From Catonia carolina (Eukaryota > Arthropoda > Insecta > Hemiptera > Achilidae), in NCBI GenBank assembly GCA_035578175.1, contig JAQMRL010000001.1, positions 56,133,553 through 56,197,552 on the forward strand: 64,000 nucleotides of DNA. The letters run 5' to 3'. The notes under the pieces are model-generated. The model saw nothing but the letters and a program-made list of their open reading frames with translations, had not been told where the DNA came from and did not search any database. Below, in pieces: positions 22,138 through 32,329 of the stretch (its first letter is position 1; each line of letters starts with the position of its first letter). Position numbers and translations under genes: made by a program.

Positions 22138-22678
22138 ACTAATTATAAAAAATAAAATAAAAATGTTACAAAAGTCTTTTTATAAATTTTAATATGACTT
22201 CCTATTCAAAAACTTTCACTAACCAGAATGTCCACTCGTATGGCGTCCCCGTACTTAGTGGTTGATCGTTTCATAGAAGTTATGATGTACTCCTTACCAG
22301 TTGTAAGTTCTGACGTACGACAATATTTTGGGTAGGTCATAGAGTTGAATTTAATGGCAAAGTCCATTTTGTGTAAGCGTTGATGTGTAGTGTCGTAAGA
22401 AGAACAAGATATGCTACACGTCACGGTATATAAAACCATTTAAGACTTTATAAATTATTAATTTACATGAAATGGAAATATAATATTGGTTTAATAATTT
22501 AACAGACATACTTGAGTTTGCAATTAATAAATCATCGTATAGTTTTAACGACACGTTAGCCTATTTATTTTAAAGAAATTTTTATACGAAAAAAAATAGA
22601 ATACTAATTATTAGAAGCTAACGACTTCATAATTTATTCAAAATAATTAAAAAATCTACATAACTATGAAATAATTTT
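22138..22678. repeat. Internal duplication of the Maverick, second copy with inserted gene piece
   Basis: Tandem partner of 21711-22036. The extra segment is a copy of the 5' half and promoter of the gene at 25123-25419. The two duplicates differ at only a few bases outside the insertion. Confidence 0.85.
22206..22367 (-). pseudogene. Truncated copy of the Maverick gene at 25123-25419
   Basis: Begins MDFAIKFNSMTYPKY like the intact gene and follows it to about residue 49 (RVDIL), then runs into foreign sequence and a stop at 22206. The piece includes the upstream TATATA region. There are only a few base differences from the parent, one of them a 3-base deletion upstream of the ATG. Confidence 0.85.
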
Positions 22679-23278
22679 AAAAAAATAATACTAAATACGA
22701 AGAATTGGAGGAAAATTCACCTGATTATTAATAAAATGAAATTACAGACGGTATTACTGATATCTAACTTAATTACTGTATTTATTAAAAAGTTAATGTT
22801 TTATAAACTACTTGAACTTGCACACGAAACAATTGCGTGTCAAACCGTTGTCTACAAGTTGTGTTTCTTTGCTACCACAATGAAACGTACAGTGCTACTT
22901 CTATGAAACTCGCTAGTGTAGTGGAAAGAAGTTTCTATGGTAAATCATCGTCTTAACTGTTCTTTTCAATCAGGTTTTTCTGTAACAGAAAACAAAAATT
23001 TGTCTTAATTATTAACTAGATAAGAAATTTATTCTGTTATTAGCAATGATTATTACAATTTATTAGTATTATCAATGTATTTCAAACACAATGGTCCAAT
23101 TTCTACTTATAGGTTTTACTAAAAAAATTAATTAGTGAGGTGGTTTACCTTTGCCTTCCTACTGAGTAAAACAAAGTATACTGATCACCCAACGTTTCAA
23201 TTTAACTATAAATCTCTTTATTTGACAACACGTTTTATGGTTCGTGACAATTTTTTAGTTTTCTTTTTTTCTTTTCAG

Positions 23279-23421
23279 GGAGGAAGCGAACAAGCTAAAT
23301 GTTTTTCCGTTAGAGATTTAAAAAAAACTACCATCTATAATATAATGTATCAGATGTCATTAGAATGCGTTGTTGCTCTAAAAAGATTAACGCAGGAGGA
23401 AATAGATTTTTATACAAAAAG
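23279..23421 (+). other. Candidate spliced exon in the Maverick
   Basis: A 143-base open segment is bounded by a strong acceptor (a pyrimidine run, then TTTTCAG before 23279) and a consensus donor (AAAAAG then GTAAGT at 23422). It encodes GGSEQAKCFSVRDLKK and continues to LTQEEIDFYTK. A possible last exon starts at 25030 after TTTGTTCACAG, would add three residues and a stop in frame, and is followed by AATAAA. I do not recognise the protein and find no first exon. Confidence 0.4.
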
Positions 23422-23586
23422 GTAAGTTGTAAATTATCATTTGTGATAAAGTTTAAAACGCTTTTTTAACTCTCTAACTAAAAACTATTGGTCAATAATC
23501 GTTACGTTCATTCTTAATTATTGTACTATAATTAATAAAAAACAACTTGACAACAACATCAAATTGGTCAACTGGAAGACAGTTAT

Positions 23587-23841
23587 AATTAATTCAGGTT
23601 GACTAATTTTGATGATAATTTTCTAGTCAGTATTTTCCATTAATGGTATCTAACTTAAGTTCAAAGTTTCAATATTGTAGGATATTTCGTTCTTGAGACA
23701 TTTTTTTCACACACCTAGACCAATCATGTTTTTCGGGTTCAGGGGGCCTGAAAACATGTATTTTCGGTGAAAACTCTTAATTGACATTAAAACAATATTT
23801 CCCTCCCCTATATATTCATATAAACCAAGAAAACGTAAATA
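23587..23841. repeat. 255-bp direct repeat, first copy
   Basis: Nearly identical to 24122-24375, 535 bases downstream. No coding content. An internal segmental duplication of the Maverick. Confidence 0.85.
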
Positions 23842-24121
23842 CCTAGTTTAACAGATATTCATGATTTTCTGTTTTCTCTTCCTAAAATTTATAATAAAAT
23901 GAATTCCTTAAGATTTCCACATGTTTTTACCCTTAAATGCATATAAAAGCCACAATCTTAAAAACTTTTTATCTCGAGAGCATTGACTCATAAATTTCAG
24001 CAGACATGACCCTATCTTGTAGATCATCCTGTAAAAATGTAGTAAATAATATAATTTTTTAAAAATATTGTATCTAGTTGTTGAGAAAATTACAAAAAAC
24101 TGAAAAAGTGCACGAATAAAC

Positions 24122-24375
24122 AATTAATTCAGGTTGACTAATTTTGATGATAATTTTCTAGTCAGTATTTTCCATTAATGGTATCTAACTTAAGTTCAAA
24201 GTTTCAATATTGTAGGATATTTCGTTCTTGAGACATTTTTTTCACACACTTAGACCAATCATGTTTTTCGGGTTTAGGGGGCCTGAAAACATGTATTTTC
24301 GGTGAAAAGCTTAATTGACATTAAAACAATATTTCCCTCCCCTATATATTCATATAAACCAAGAAAACGTAAATA
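24122..24375. repeat. 255-bp direct repeat, second copy
   Basis: Partner of 23587-23841 with a handful of substitutions and a two- to three-base indel. The 280 bases between the copies are AT-rich with no gene seen. Confidence 0.85.
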
Positions 24376-24695
24376 AGTAACTTATAAACTGTTTAATGTT
24401 TAACTTTTTCTTATATTTTACTTTTAACTATGCTTACACAACAAGTTTTGAATATTTATTTATTTATTTATCCATCAAATAAAGAATGTAAATTATATGT
24501 GACAAGTTGTCATTTTTTTGTTTTTATAAATAAATTTTTCAATTTTGAACGACAACAATATGTGTGGTACAAAATTTTCAAATGTTTAGAACTATAATTG
24601 ATGTAGTGTATAAATATTGGAATAACATTTCAACTGAGTAAAAAAAATAAGTGTTAAAAATAAGTGTCAAAAACAAGACAAAAAAAAGAACGAAT

Positions 24696-24812
24696 ACAAG
24701 TGAGTAGGAGAAAAAAAGGTCTCACTAGCTCTTAACAAGTGAGTAGGAGAAAAATAGGTCTCACTAGCTCTTAACAAGTGAGTAGGAGAAAAAATAGGTT
24801 CAATAGCTCTTA
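24696..24812. repeat. 39-bp minisatellite, three copies
   Basis: The unit starts CAAGTGAGTAGGAGAAAA and ends CTAGCTCTTAA, repeated three times with a period of 39. The last copy is slightly shortened. Confidence 0.85.
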
Positions 24813-25122
24813 GTAGTAATAGCAATAGTAAAAGTAGTATGGAAATGGAGTTTCTGTGTCTTAGTGTTGGTAGTTTAGAAATACCGTTTCTTGGTCTATT
24901 AATTTATTAATTCGTGTCAACAACATTAAAATTACATATTACTCTCACAAAAAAGCCATGTACACTGTATAATGTTTAATTTCCTTTTTCTAATTATCTA
25001 ATAAAGTGTTTCTTTTTATTTGTTCACAGGAAAGTGTAACCGCCACAACGGACCAATAAATGTGAAATTAATTTTAAAAAATAAATTAAATGTTTAAAAT
25101 ATTTTTGTTTTATATAATTTAT

Positions 25123-25419
25123 TTAAAATTCACATACCTTTTCCTTAATCTGAAACTCTCCTTTGCCGGTCTTCACCAACACATGTGTACTGCAATCAAA
25201 CGTTTCAAGTTCCACATCAGTGAATGCCTTGTTGTAGCGATCCGGCAGATACATGAAGTAGTCCTTATCCTCATCCAGAATGTCCACTCGTATGGCGTCC
25301 CCGTACTTAGTGGTTGATCGTTTCATAGAAGTTATTATGTACTCCTTACCAGTTGTAAGTTCTGACGTACGACGATATTTTGGGTAGGTCATAGAGTTGA
25401 ATTTAATAGCAAAGTCCAT
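25123..25419 (-). CDS. Small conserved Maverick protein, possibly OB-fold-like
   Basis: 98 residues starting MDFAIKFNSMTYPKY and ending EFQIKEKVCEF. I chose the internal ATG at 25419 because the partial copy at 22206-22367 shares it and because a TATATA box lies about 65 bases upstream at 25481-25488; a longer open frame upstream runs through that promoter. The middle (GKEYIITSMKRSTTKYGDAIRVDI) is followed by YFMYLPDRYNKAF. That 'I.S.KR..TKYG..+.VD' then 'YLP.R' pattern resembles small proteins I associate with insect Maverick-like loci, and the strand pattern could suit an OB-fold single-strand DNA binder. That is inference from pattern only. The frame is intact. Confidence 0.6.
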   Translation of the reverse strand: MDFAIKFNSMTYPKYRRTSELTTGKEYIITSMKRSTTKYGDAIRVDILDEDKDYFMYLPDRYNKAFTDVELETFDCSTHVLVKTGKGEFQIKEKVCEF

Positions 25420-25480
25420 TTTGTGTAAGCGTTGATGTGTAGTGTCGTAAGAAGAACAAGATGATATGCTACACGTCACG

Positions 25481-25488
25481 GTATATAA
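25481..25488 (-). promoter_or_regulatory. TATA box of the small Maverick gene
   Basis: TTTATATAC on the minus strand, about 65 bases before the ATG. It is preserved in the duplicated gene piece near 22431-22438. Confidence 0.5.
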
Positions 25489-25692
25489 AGTAAAGACCAA
25501 GAATTGGTGGGGTATTGATACAATGGTGGGGTAAGTAATAGTAATAAAAGTGTGGAAGGGGACATAAAGAGTTGAGAACAGAGTACAATTTTTTCTAAAA
25601 TGACGTCATACTAACTGAAGCACATCGTCTTCTGCCCGTAAATTGTATGACTTCATACAGAAATGTTTGCAAGAACATTTGTACGAGATAGT

Positions 25693-26397
25693 TCATTTGG
25701 TTGATGTTTTTTTACGGCAAAATGATTTCCACGCTGTTTTCCCAGGTATAAAAATCAAATCAAAAGCTGTAGACCTCATATTACCAAATTTATGATTCGG
25801 TAAGTTAATGAAATCTAAAAGGATTTTTCGGCTTGTAATATTCGCTTTAAAATCTACCTGAAGCGTACATATCTCAAATTTTTTTTTAAACATTAATGAA
25901 ATTCTTACCCATGGAAATTGTAGTTTTAAATATCTCTTTAAAACGTTCATATGCCAGTACTTCTTCCGTTCAGGGTGAAAAATATACCAGGTTGAGTGGA
26001 AGCAAGGCAAATCGAAAAAATCACGAAAATAAAATTTACATGCAGCCAAATGATTAATTTCAGATGGTTGAATTGGAACGTTAAATGAACTACTCAAATT
26101 ACAACCGCTACAGGTGAAAAGATTAAGAAATTTTGAAAAATAATAACCGTTATAAATCAATGGCAAATAGTGTTTCTTTCGTTCGTCTTCGAAATCGTTC
26201 AAAGAAATGTATCGTAAACGTACGCTGGTGCGTAAGTTATTCAAAAAGGTTATTTTCCGTCTCTCTGTTTTTAGTTCGTTCATTGTCAAAAGTCTAAAAA
26301 GTTTGCAAACATAATAACAGGATTTTAGTGAATCAACATGTAAATACGTGAAAATATGAAACCAAACGTAGTATTGTGTCTCTATATGTCTGTTCAT
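25693..26397 (-). CDS. F-box-like protein carried by the Maverick
   Basis: About 234 residues from MNRHIETQYY (an upstream in-frame ATG at 26409 would add four). Residues about 5-40 look like an F-box: WFHIFTYLHVDSLKSCYYVC followed by KLFRLL, matching the family's 'I..YL...DL......VCK....L' spacing. The rest is basic and aromatic-rich with scattered Cys/His (FTCSGCNL, HLAACKFYF), and I recognise no substrate-binding repeat. F-box proteins join Skp1-cullin ubiquitin ligases, so such a protein could redirect host protein turnover. The frame is intact and a TATATAA box sits about 45 bases upstream at 26440-26446. It lies beside the small gene at 25123-25419 on the same strand. Confidence 0.5.
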   Translation of the reverse strand: MNRHIETQYYVWFHIFTYLHVDSLKSCYYVCKLFRLLTMNELKTERRKITFLNNLRTSVRLRYISLNDFEDERKKHYLPLIYNGYYFSKFLNLFTCSGCNLSSSFNVPIQPSEINHLAACKFYFRDFFDLPCFHSTWYIFHPERKKYWHMNVLKRYLKLQFPWVRISLMFKKKFEICTLQVDFKANITSRKILLDFINLPNHKFGNMRSTAFDLIFIPGKTAWKSFCRKKTSTK

Positions 26398-26439
26398 TTT
26401 GAACAACACGAAATGTATGAAGAATGTATTTAGAATGTG

Positions 26440-26446
26440 TTATATA
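26440..26446 (-). promoter_or_regulatory. TATA box of the F-box-like gene
   Basis: TATATAA on the minus strand, at a plausible distance before the start codon and with the same style as the TATA box of the neighbouring gene. Confidence 0.4.
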
Positions 26447-26447
26447 C

Positions 26448-27044
26448 TAAAGTGAACTTGTAAGTTCAACTACCTCTTGTAGACTGTCGTTGACCTGTCA
26501 GTCTAATATAAAAGAAACGCTTGTAAAACGCATTGCAATTTTACTGAGTGCATAAAGTTGTTGACTTTTACAGCCAGAGGAATGATTAATAATTTTCTGC
26601 ATCATAAATAATGATTCTACCATGCATGTACTGCTAGTATAATGAAAAGGAGATTGTTTCTCACAAAAAGCAATAAATATTGTTCCTCCCAGACAAAATT
26701 ATATTTTCTATCTCACACTATTAATTTTACTACTTCACCTGACAACGTAATATATAATTTGCATTAAACATAAAATTATACTGGCGTCTGGCTTCATTTT
26801 CTTACTATTTAAATGTAAATGTCTAAACTTGATAAGGTCAGAAGCGGTCATACAATTTCCTTCGGTTGTAAAACATTCCCACTGTCATCGTAAAAATGTA
26901 CCTCTCTTGTATCTTGTGTATTTATAAAAGTTGAAGTTGAACAACAGGTAAAATTAAGTGTCAAATTGCAGTACTAAAATTTACCTTCTGAAGACGTACT
27001 GTGTTATTTACTATAATAAAAATAAAATTCCTCTTCGTTACCGA
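26448..27044. other. Gene-free spacer before the right TIR
   Basis: AT-rich with only short frames; nothing recognised. Confidence 0.5.
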
Positions 27045-28075
27045 TAAAATCTTATATTATTCAAATTGTCTGTTGAGTAAAAGTAATAAAGTACAAGATT
27101 TATCAACCTTATTTGCATTCTAGACATAAAATTTTATGTGTATTTCATTAAGTTAAATGTATCAACTCTGTTTGTATTTATTAAAAGTAATGATGTACAA
27201 GATTTTGTTTTACGATTCATAAATTCTAGTACGTTTATTTGCATCAACTTTATTTCATTTCTCTTTCACTTATGTATAATAAGATTCGCATACATGAACA
27301 GAAGGTTATCGAGTTTATTGACTCAATAAACCGCTTATTTAATCCGTGGGAACATGCTCGTCAAGCGATATTTTTAACACTTTATGAAATACACATTCAA
27401 TTTTATGACTAGAATGCAAATAAGGTTGATAAATCTTGTATTTTATTACTTTTACTCAACAGATGTGTATTTCATTAAGTTAAATGTATCAACTCTATTT
27501 GCATTTATTAAAAGTAACGATGTACAAGATTTTGTTTTACAATTCATAAATTTTAGTACGTTTGAATAATATAAGAGTGATCGCACTATTTATCACCTAC
27601 TGTGTATTTCATTAAGTTAAATGTATCAACTCTTTTTGCATTTATTAAAAGTAACGATGTACAAATCTTAACTTCATGAAATACACATACAATTTTATGA
27701 CTAGAATGCAAATAAGGTTGATAAATCTTGTACTTTAATACTTTTACTCAACAGACAGTTTGAATAATATAAGATTTTATCGCTTTTTATATAGCTTTAG
27801 TACATTTTAATAGTATGGCAGTTGTATGTAGTATGTAGTAGTATGGCACTACGTATCAACTCTATTTGCATTTATTAAAAGTAACGATGTACAAATCTTA
27901 ACTTCATGAAATACACATTCAATTTTATGACTAGAATGCAAATAAGGTTGATAAATCTTGTACTTTATTACTTTTACTCGACAGACAATTTGAATAATAT
28001 AAGATTTTATCGCTTTTTATGCAGCTTTAGTACATTTTAATAGTATGGCAGTTGAAGCCCCATTATATATCTACT
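27045..28075 (-). repeat. Right terminal inverted repeat region of the Maverick
   Basis: The outer ~550 bases are the complement of the left TIR. The inner part consists of further copies of the same unit in both orientations. TGTATTTCATTAAGTTAAAT recurs at 27137, 27467 and 27602, and its complements occur at 27383, 27675 and 27905. The array looks built by unequal exchange among hairpin-forming units. The last base of the element is 28075. Confidence 0.85.
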
Positions 28076-28081
28076 TGCGTA
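28076..28081. repeat. Right 6-bp target-site duplication of the Maverick
   Basis: TGCGTA, identical to 10731-10736. Confidence 0.85.
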
Positions 28082-29136
28082 ACAGATATTACACCGCACT
28101 CGTTTTCCAGTATTCACCAATTTTTGGTCATTTGATTGATTGTGTCCTGATACATTATCATTGAGATTGAGTAATGCTTTTGTAACTGATTCACGAAATT
28201 TTATGATACCCATTTTACTTTTAGTTACTTTTTGATAAATATAATGAGCATTGATAATCGCTGTGTTGAATAACAGCTCTACGGCCACCTTACGGTACCA
28301 CTTAATACTTTTTCTAATTGGTTACGCATATGACTTCTTTTGATCAGACAAATCTATATAAGTTTTTGCATTATTATATGCAATGAGGAATTTGGTTTCT
28401 TTATTACGCCTCCTTTGGTCACAACATCTTAAAGCTCTGGCTTTTGCTTGTTAGACAAAAATAATACATCTCTTTTATCTCTCCATTTACCTACAATGAC
28501 TTTAGTATTACTTTCCAGTGCGTACATTTCTCTTTTCTTCAGTTTGCGTTTTAGGACAGCAGTAGGGTTGTACTTTCTACGATTCCGCAATGTTCCTACA
28601 AGATGGGTTTTTTGATCCATCAAATGATGTGCCAATTGCACGCTGGTATAAAAATTGTCGGTGTACAATGTTCGATTTGAATTCAGAAGGGGCCCCATAA
28701 GTTCTAAAACTGTATTGAATGTTACATCCCTACCAGCCATCTGTTTTCCACCATAAACTTTTACATGCCAAGTGTAACCACCAGGAGCACAGAGTTTGTA
28801 AAGTTTTACGCCATATATAAAGGGCTTTCCTGGGACATATTGTTTGATGATCAGCCGTCCTCTGAATGGGACCATCGATTCATCTATACATACAGATTCC
28901 CCAGGTGTAAAAGCTTGCTGAAATTTTTTGTTCATTATATTAACCAACTGGCTAATTTTGTGTAATGGAGCACCAGTCACGACCACACAAGTTAAAGGCA
29001 ATTTAAGCTTACAAAAATAATAAAAAATTTCACAAAATTTCTTATATAATTTTCTAACAAGCTTTGATATAGTAAAAAAATCTGTTAAACATGAAACCAA
29101 TGGGGCCCATGTACATACAATAGAGGATTTTAACAA
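28076..29136 (-). pseudogene. piggyBac transposase, catalytic part, broken
   Basis: The core starts at GAPLHKISQLVNIMNKKF (about 28975) with the first catalytic Asp in VCIDESMVPFRGR. It continues through APGGYTWHVKVYGGK, the second Asp in LYTDNFYTS, and THLVGTLRNRR. After a degraded stretch with stops and frameshifts (28428-28289; NKETKFLIAYNNAKTY still readable) come VAVELLFNTAIINAHY and the first half of the Cys-rich domain. The N-terminal half of the transposase is missing; bases 28976-29136 are open but do not look like piggyBac. The last third of the Cys-rich domain lies at 10596-10730 beyond the Maverick. piggyBac enzymes excise and insert at TTAA. Confidence 0.85.
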
Positions 29137-29730
29137 TGACTAAAATTAACTGACCCTGCTACATTTGTTATCTGTTGCCTGTCAATCAAACTATATACCT
29201 GCTACACTGGCCCCATTAGTTTAGTTTAAGGAACAAAAACGATTCAAGCAGTTTATACTTACGTTTGATTTCTTCTTCTTGTAAGTTGGATATTTGTTGA
29301 TCACTAGTTTTGTTGTTTTCTGTAGTGCTGAATTCACCCTACTCCGCCAAACACGTAGCAATGATACACTGTACAATTATTATTGTGTACCAGATTTATG
29401 TTATCGGCGGCCCATAGAGCCTTGTCAATTATAATTTTTTTATGCGTTGCATAGTTACCTCTTTGAACCTTGTCTTATTTTTTATTTTTACAATTTTCTG
29501 AACTTTAGTTTGTACTTTAATTTTTTTTACCACGATTGAAATTATAAATGAATTATAATTGAAATTATAAATGAACACAACGTGGTAAATAAATAACTGT
29601 TAACTTATTAAAATATCATAAAAAATTTTTAATAATAATGATTCATCAAGAGAAAGTAAAAGGTAAATAGTAAAACACGTGAATAGAACATAAAAAAATC
29701 AAAGACTAAAGAATGAGTGATATATCTTAT
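29137..29730. other. AT-rich region upstream of piggyBac, nothing recognised
   Basis: No coding frame is supported. It would hold the deleted 5' half and end of the piggyBac element, but no TIR is identifiable. Confidence 0.4.
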
Positions 29731-29932
29731 TGTTGTTTAGGTCATCAGCCGAAAAGCTGGTTTGAACCTCTAGAGGTTTTACTAAGTAAAACGAGGAGTG
29801 AGGTGGTTTACCGTTGCCTTCCTCACTGAGTGGAAAAGTACGCTTATCAGCATGCCGGGCCCTCTGAAAAGCACATATTTTCCACTCTGCAAATGACACC
29901 TTCACTACATTCACCACAGGGTCTGGCTGTAT
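29731..29932. repeat. SINE-like repeat unit, copy 2
   Basis: Partner of 20262-20462 with about ten differences. It is outside the Maverick, so the unit is dispersed independently. Confidence 0.65.
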
Positions 29933-30334
29933 AATGAAATTTATTACCTTCAGAGGAGATAACTCTGATTAGTGTCTTTTACACCTCTACCTCTTCTGTT
30001 CTTAAATAATTCAGTCATTTAATTGGCTGACCATGTGATAACAAACAGAACTACTAATTTTAGCCCTGCAACTATCAGATTGAGTGTAAATAATTTGACA
30101 CTCCACCTGTCTGTTATGGGCAGATAAAAACATATATTTGGTTAAATCATGAATAGGTGAATAAATAATAAAGATTGTTTGCGTGGTCGGATGATACCGA
30201 TTAGCATATTGATGTATTTTACTCGGTAATGGCGCACCAGGATAGTGAATGTTAAAGAAATGTCAACAGCTTGGTCATTAGATGATTACTGTGGGTACAG
30301 AACAGTGAGTTCGAAAGTGTTAAAATTTCCAAAC

Positions 30335-30395
30335 CTCAGCTGGGAATCAAACCTGAGATCTTCTGTTTTACAGTCAAAATTACATTTATAATGTT
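30335..30395 (-). repeat. tRNA-like SINE head fragment
   Basis: The minus strand contains CAGGTTTGATTCCCAGC, with a pol III B-box-like core at 30343-30353, the same core as at 31717-31727. The A-box side is weak. Not a functional tRNA. Confidence 0.4.
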
Positions 30396-30559
30396 ATCAC
30401 AACATAGATGATCATTAACGGATTCGTTAATGATAAGACAATCAAGCATTTAATAAAAATTTTGCTTCAGAGGGAGCTAATTCTGGAGATTTTATTTGTT
30501 TTATATCAAATTGTTACGGCCATGAAGGGTTATGATGAAAACGAGCGATGAAAAATGCC

Positions 30560-30840
30560 AGACCTGACCAGGAATCGAACCAGCGACTCGCAGTGTATTC
30601 GTCTGATATGAAATTTGCATTTTCTGTTCAGGAGAGGACGACTGAAGCCCACAAGCCTGACCAAGAATATATTAGCCTGGTATGAAATTTCCATTTTACA
30701 TACAGGAAAGGTCAGAAGCCCAAAAACTGACTGACAAGATATCTGTATCAATAAATTTTATTCTATATGAGTACTTTTCTACGATATTACACCACGTTGT
30801 ATATTTACCCTAACACATTAACCACTGTGCCATGGAAGCA
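30560..30840 (-). repeat. tRNA-like SINE fragments
   Basis: The minus strand shows a B-box GGTTCGATTCC at 30571-30581. About 250 bases upstream is an A-box-like TGGCACAGTGGTTAA (complement of 30818-30832). The spacing is too long for one head, so these are probably two fragments. Between them a duplicated phrase (CTGTATGTAAAATGG-like and CTGAACAGAAAATG) suggests rearranged copies. Confidence 0.35.
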
Positions 30841-31714
30841 CCAAACAAATGTTCTATCTGTTTTTTGTTCATCATAAATCACAGATATTTAAAAATACAA
30901 ACAAATAAAGCAGAAAAATATATAGATAAAAAAAGTATAAGAAGATAATTTATAGAATATTCTGTGACAATATCTAAAGGGAATGTGGGTTCGAGAATTT
31001 TTGAGGAAGACCTAGAGATTAAAAATGTTAACGTAAATAATAAGAGTAATAAATAGGGTTTTTCGAGAAATAGTATTATGTGTAATAAAAAACGGTTTTT
31101 AAAATAAAGGTAGCTATTGTTGTACAGGTAACAGTCGAGTCAACACCTTCTATTCAATCCAAATTAGTTTACAGTTGTTAAGATTCATCCAGAAGCCGTC
31201 AGAAGGATTTTGTAATTTATTATTATATAGAAAATCTCTCCCTTTTCTCGAATTATCTATTAGCCCACTTATACTGTATAATCAGCCAGTTTATTTACGG
31301 TCAGGTCAGTTTACGTTTTGACTGTGATTGAGTGAGGGTCAACGTAACTGTGAATAACTGTCTATTGTTTAACTTTTATTTATTCTGTAGAGTTTTTTGT
31401 AAGTAGTCATTAGTAAATTGTTCAAGTTATTTATTGTAGATTTTAGTCACTTATTTAATTGTAATTTTTAGTTGTAATAAATACTTGTAATTTTTAACTT
31501 TAGTGTGTTAATTATTTAATTTACCCAGATTCCGAAATGGACTTCAGAGATAAGTGTCACAATACATATTAAAATCTTTGAGTACTGGCAATTTTTAAAA
31601 AATCTGTAAAATAAAAAATTTGAATTTTTTTACAAATTTTACTCAATTAACTACCTATTTTAAATATACAGGTTATGTATCACTGGGTTTTTATTAAAAT
31701 TTCCAGATCCACGC
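30841..31714. other. AT-rich region, nothing recognised
   Basis: No gene or clear repeat boundary seen. Confidence 0.4.
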
Positions 31715-31775
31715 TGGGAATCAAACCTGGAACCTTCCACTTAGCAGTTTAGTATACTAATCACTGCACTAAAGA
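31715..31775 (-). repeat. tRNA-derived SINE head
   Basis: The minus strand carries an A-box-like TTTAGTGCAGTGATTAGTA (31773-31755) and a B-box GGTTTGATTCC (31727-31717), spaced about 30 bases apart as in tRNA-derived SINE promoters. The cloverleaf is not complete enough to call a tRNA gene. Confidence 0.55.
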
Positions 31776-32295
31776 ATTTTCCAATTTCTTTTTTTTATTT
31801 TATTTATTTAACGTTGCATCAACTGTAACTGTCATTAGCGACGACATTGGGGTGTAACTGTTTACAATGGAGGATGAAATGATTTTTTGTAATGTATGAA
31901 AATATGCCCTGCCTGAGTGGATAACTTATTATAAATTCTTAAATAGAATGATTCATAAGTGGTCATGCTACACAATTTTAAGTCACGATGTCACAAAAAA
32001 GGTCGCTTTGATTACTTATTGACGTTGATATAATAAAATTTCAACAACAGAACAGTTCAACATTACACCCTTATAATTTTAAATCTTGTTGTTGTAAAGG
32101 AGTATGTAAAGAAAATTTGACTAGGTGGCCGCGCCCTCAACCAATCAGAGAGCATGTAAAAAGATAAGACAATCTTTGGCTCCTGGTTCTAAATTCCTTA
32201 CCAAATTCTTGTAGAAACAAGATGTGGTCTGGGTGGCCACAGATCAGGCTACACGTGGCCTGGGTGGAATAACAGACTGAGTGCGCCGGCGCATC
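31776..32295. other. Non-coding region, nothing recognised
   Basis: AT-rich; no supported gene. It ends where the BEL gag fragment begins. Confidence 0.4.
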
Positions 32296-32329
32296 TCACG
32301 GCAGTGAAAGTGTTAATTTGTATGCAAGC

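Larger units (their letters stand above)
10737..28075. mobile_element. Maverick/Polinton, 17.3 kb, complete ends but degenerate
   Basis: Both ends are defined: 5' AGTAGATATA and the complementary TATATCTACT at 28066-28075, inside a 6-bp TSD (TGCGTA), with inverted repeats of over 500 bp. The length is typical of the class (15-20 kb). The contents confirm it: a family B DNA polymerase of the protein-primed type (12785-19544, interrupted) and an integrase fragment (19620-19934), both on plus; then two small minus-strand genes (25123-25419 and 25693-26397). I find no major or minor capsid protein, packaging ATPase or cysteine protease, so this copy could not make particles or move by itself. Later damage includes LINE copy C at 11371-12779, a 3.1-kb block in polB, a SINE-like unit and several internal duplications. 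The target was a piggyBac transposase gene. Confidence 0.92.

Noticed and set aside
27138..27569. Two similar small plus ORFs
   Set aside because: They are repeats of the Maverick TIR unit, not genes.
31715..31775. Possible tRNA gene
   Set aside because: A-box and B-box words are present but there is no acceptor stem or anticodon stem; it is better explained as a SINE head.
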